The notes under the pieces are model-generated. The model saw nothing but the letters and a program-made list of their open reading frames with translations, searched no databases and was not told where the DNA came from. A stretch of DNA of 7,200 nucleotides, taken from positions 1 through 7,200 of the forward strand of contig SVHQ01000084.1 of the NCBI GenBank assembly GCA_015055785.1. Reading direction: 5' to 3'. Of this stretch, positions 5,797-7,200 are shown one piece after another. How positions within the stretch are numbered: the stretch's first letter is position 1; each line of letters starts with the position of its first letter. This DNA is from Clostridiales bacterium (GTDB taxonomy: Bacteria; Bacillota_A; Clostridia; Christensenellales; Borkfalkiaceae). The translations under genes and the position numbers were made by a program.

Positions 5797-5800
5797 GGAG
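5794..5800 (+). promoter_or_regulatory. Ribosome binding site formed by the stop codon of the OadG-like gene
   Basis: TAAGGAG uses the TAA stop (5794-5796) of the upstream gene and lies 8 bases before ATG 5809. This is the second stop/SD overlap in the operon. Confidence 0.8.
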
Positions 5801-5808
5801 AAATAATC

Positions 5809-6207
5809 ATGCGTAATTTTATTATAACATTAAACGGTAAAACTTATGAAGTTGGTGTAGAGGAAGTGGGCGCAACGCCGTCTGTTTCCAGTGTGGTATC
5901 CGCTCCAGCAGCACCTGTTGTTGCTCCCGTAGCAGCTTCGCCTGCACCTGCAGTTCCCGCAGCGGCACCTGCTCCTAAAGCAGCAGTTTCAGCAAACGGT
6001 GAAAAGGTTAAATCTCCTTTCCCTGGAATGATTAAAAATTTGTTGGTTGCAGACGGTACGGCTGTTAAGAAAGATCAAGCTATTCTTGTATTGGAAGCGA
6101 TGAAAATGGATAATGATATCACCGCTCCTTGCGACGGTGTTGTAAGATTCCAAGTAGCAAAAGGCGCTAACGTTGAAACTGATTCCGTTTTGGCTGTTAT
6201 TGAATAA
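5809..6207 (+). CDS. Biotin carrier subunit (biotinyl domain protein) of the decarboxylase
   Basis: This 132-residue protein carries the biotin that shuttles the carboxyl group between the carboxyltransferase and the membrane beta subunit. A short beta-rich N-terminal piece (1-23, ITLNGKTYEVGVEEV) resembles the N-terminal segment of MmdC/GcdC-type carriers. It is followed by an Ala/Pro/Val-rich flexible linker (about 32-60), then the biotinyl domain (about 66-132). The domain has SPFPGMI (69-75), the biotin attachment motif EAMKM (96-100) with acceptor K99, and TAPCDGVV (105-112). The acceptor lysine is 33 residues from the C-terminus, as is normal. The start follows TAAGGAG with 8-base spacing. 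A biotin protein ligase must be encoded elsewhere. The linker makes it a free-standing carrier, as in methylmalonyl-CoA and glutaconyl-CoA decarboxylases, not a domain fused to the carboxyltransferase as in OadA. Confidence 0.95.
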   Translation: MRNFIITLNGKTYEVGVEEVGATPSVSSVVSAPAAPVVAPVAASPAPAVPAAAPAPKAAVSANGEKVKSPFPGMIKNLLVADGTAVKKDQAILVLEAMKMDNDITAPCDGVVRFQVAKGANVETDSVLAVIE

Positions 6208-6229
6208 TTAATCGGTGTCGAGGTTTTTT

Positions 6230-7200
6230 ATGTTAAATAATTTGCTCATAGATATCGGGGCGATGTTTACGAATTTATGGGAATCGTCGGGGTTGGCAAA
6301 CGGTAGTTGGCAAAACTATGTCATGATTTTGATATCGTTTGTATTAATGTATCTCGCGATTGTAAAGAAATTCGAACCGTTGCTTTTATTACCGATTGCT
6401 TTTGGTATGTTTCTTATCAATTTGCCGGGGGCATACGAGGTCGTTTGGGGCACGTATCCTGAAGGTTCGCACGCGTATGAAGACGTGCAAAACCGCGGCT
6501 TATTGTGGTATTTGTTCTACGGCGTGCAAAACGTTATTTATCCGCCGTTGATTTTCTTAGGGATAGGGGCTATGACTGATTTTGGTCCGTTGATTTCCAA
6601 TCCCAAGAGTATGTTGATTGGTGCGGCGGCGCAGTTGGGTATTTTTTTGACGTTGATTGCGGCTACGTTGCTCGGATATAATCTTGCAGCGGCAGCTTCT
6701 ATTGCGATTATTGGCGGGGCAGACGGTCCTACGGCTATTTACGTAACGCAGGTATTATCAAAATATGCAATGTTTAATAATCCGTTTGGGGACGGTGGTG
6801 CGGTAAGTGTTGATTTGCTTTCTGCAATTGCGGTTGCAGCATATTCGTATATGGCTTTGATCCCTATTATTCAAAAGCCGCTTATGCGTTTGTTCGTGCC
6901 GAAAAAAGAACGTACGATCAAAATGAAACCGCTCCGTAAAGTAAGTAAGCTGGAAAAAATTGTTTTTCCCGTCGTCGTCACGCTCGTCGTGGGCGTATTG
7001 CTTCCCGACGCCGTTCCGCTTCTCGGTATGTTAATGCTCGGGAATTTGTTGAAAGAATCGGGGGTTTGCGACAGACTTTCTTCGCAAGCGCAAAACGGTC
7101 TTATGAACACCGTCACGATTTTCTTAGGAATTTCGGTTGGTTGTAAGGCATACGGGAATACTTTCTTAACGCTTGGAACGCTCGGTATTATTCTGCTCGG
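6230..7200 (+). CDS. oadB: Na+-translocating decarboxylase beta subunit (OadB/MmdB/GcdB family), 3'-truncated
   Basis: This multi-pass membrane subunit decarboxylates carboxybiotin and couples it to Na+ export. The window holds 323 complete codons starting at ATG 6230. The GAGG at 6220-6223 is 6 bases upstream, weaker than the other SDs of the operon. Conserved blocks are KKFEPLLLLPIAFG (46-59), YPPLIFLGIGAMTDFGPLI (104-122), GGADGPTAIYVTQ (162-174) and PLLGMLMLGNLLKESGV (263-279), then NTVTIFLGISVG (293-304). D165 in GGADGPTAI corresponds to D203 of the Klebsiella oxaloacetate decarboxylase beta subunit, a Na+/proton coupling residue. The C-terminal Asn and Ser sites of the family are beyond the window; about 50-60 residues are probably missing. 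The gene starts 22 bases after the biotin-carrier stop. The family symbol does not imply oxaloacetate as substrate. Confidence 0.97.
   Translation, partial: MLNNLLIDIGAMFTNLWESSGLANGSWQNYVMILISFVLMYLAIVKKFEPLLLLPIAFGMFLINLPGAYEVVWGTYPEGSHAYEDVQNRGLLWYLFYGVQNVIYPPLIFLGIGAMTDFGPLISNPKSMLIGAAAQLGIFLTLIAATLLGYNLAAAASIAIIGGADGPTAIYVTQVLSKYAMFNNPFGDGGAVSVDLLSAIAVAAYSYMALIPIIQKPLMRLFVPKKERTIKMKPLRKVSKLEKIVFPVVVTLVVGVLLPDAVPLLGMLMLGNLLKESGVCDRLSSQAQNGLMNTVTIFLGISVGCKAYGNTFLTLGTLGIILL

Noticed and set aside
6871..7116. Minus-strand 81-codon frame
   Set aside because: It lies wholly inside the conserved beta-subunit gene and has no family features.
1..7200. CRISPR array, insertion sequence or phage genes
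   Set aside because: No regularly spaced direct repeats, transposase or phage-like frames were found on either strand.

Overview
The window looks like a chromosomal segment of a low-to-moderate-GC anaerobic Firmicute, most likely a gut Clostridia-type organism. The support is strong AGGAGG-type ribosome sites, TTGaca/TATAAT promoters with 17-base spacers, U-tailed terminators, a Na+-pumping biotin-dependent decarboxylase operon, and a secreted Cys-repeat/InlB-like repeat protein of the kind common in gut Firmicutes. The genus cannot be fixed from this sequence. The standard genetic code applies (Trp is TGG, and TGA is not read through).

Region 1 (1-1901): the 3' part of a large repeat-built, probably exported protein. 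Its N-terminus lies upstream of the window. It carries a Cys/His repeat array followed by a roughly 220-residue module present twice. Each module ends in a divergent InlB B-repeat-like domain, and each contains one Asp-box motif.

Region 2 (1902-2352): a convergent intergenic zone. It holds a terminator for the surface protein, a 12-bp perfect hairpin, a terminator for the minus-strand gene, and a complete tRNA-Trp(CCA) on the minus strand with a consensus promoter. No protein gene is seen there.

Region 3 (2353-3837): rnhA (ribonuclease HI, all catalytic residues present), then a multi-pass VTT/DedA-TVP38 family membrane protein with an extra N-terminal membrane region. A hairpin with a T-rich tail closes this pair.

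Region 4 (3838-7200): a well-marked promoter and a structured leader precede four tightly spaced genes: a divergent carboxyltransferase, a one-helix OadG-like subunit, a biotin carrier protein and the OadB-type membrane beta subunit (cut by the window end). Together these have the subunit make-up of a Na+-translocating decarboxylase of the oxaloacetate/methylmalonyl-CoA/glutaconyl-CoA class. A carboxyl group is moved from substrate to biotin by the carboxyltransferase, carried on the biotin protein, and released as CO2 at the beta subunit while Na+ is exported. The substrate is not assignable. The carboxyltransferase departs from the family at the usually conserved glycine motifs, which is the most interesting point in the window.
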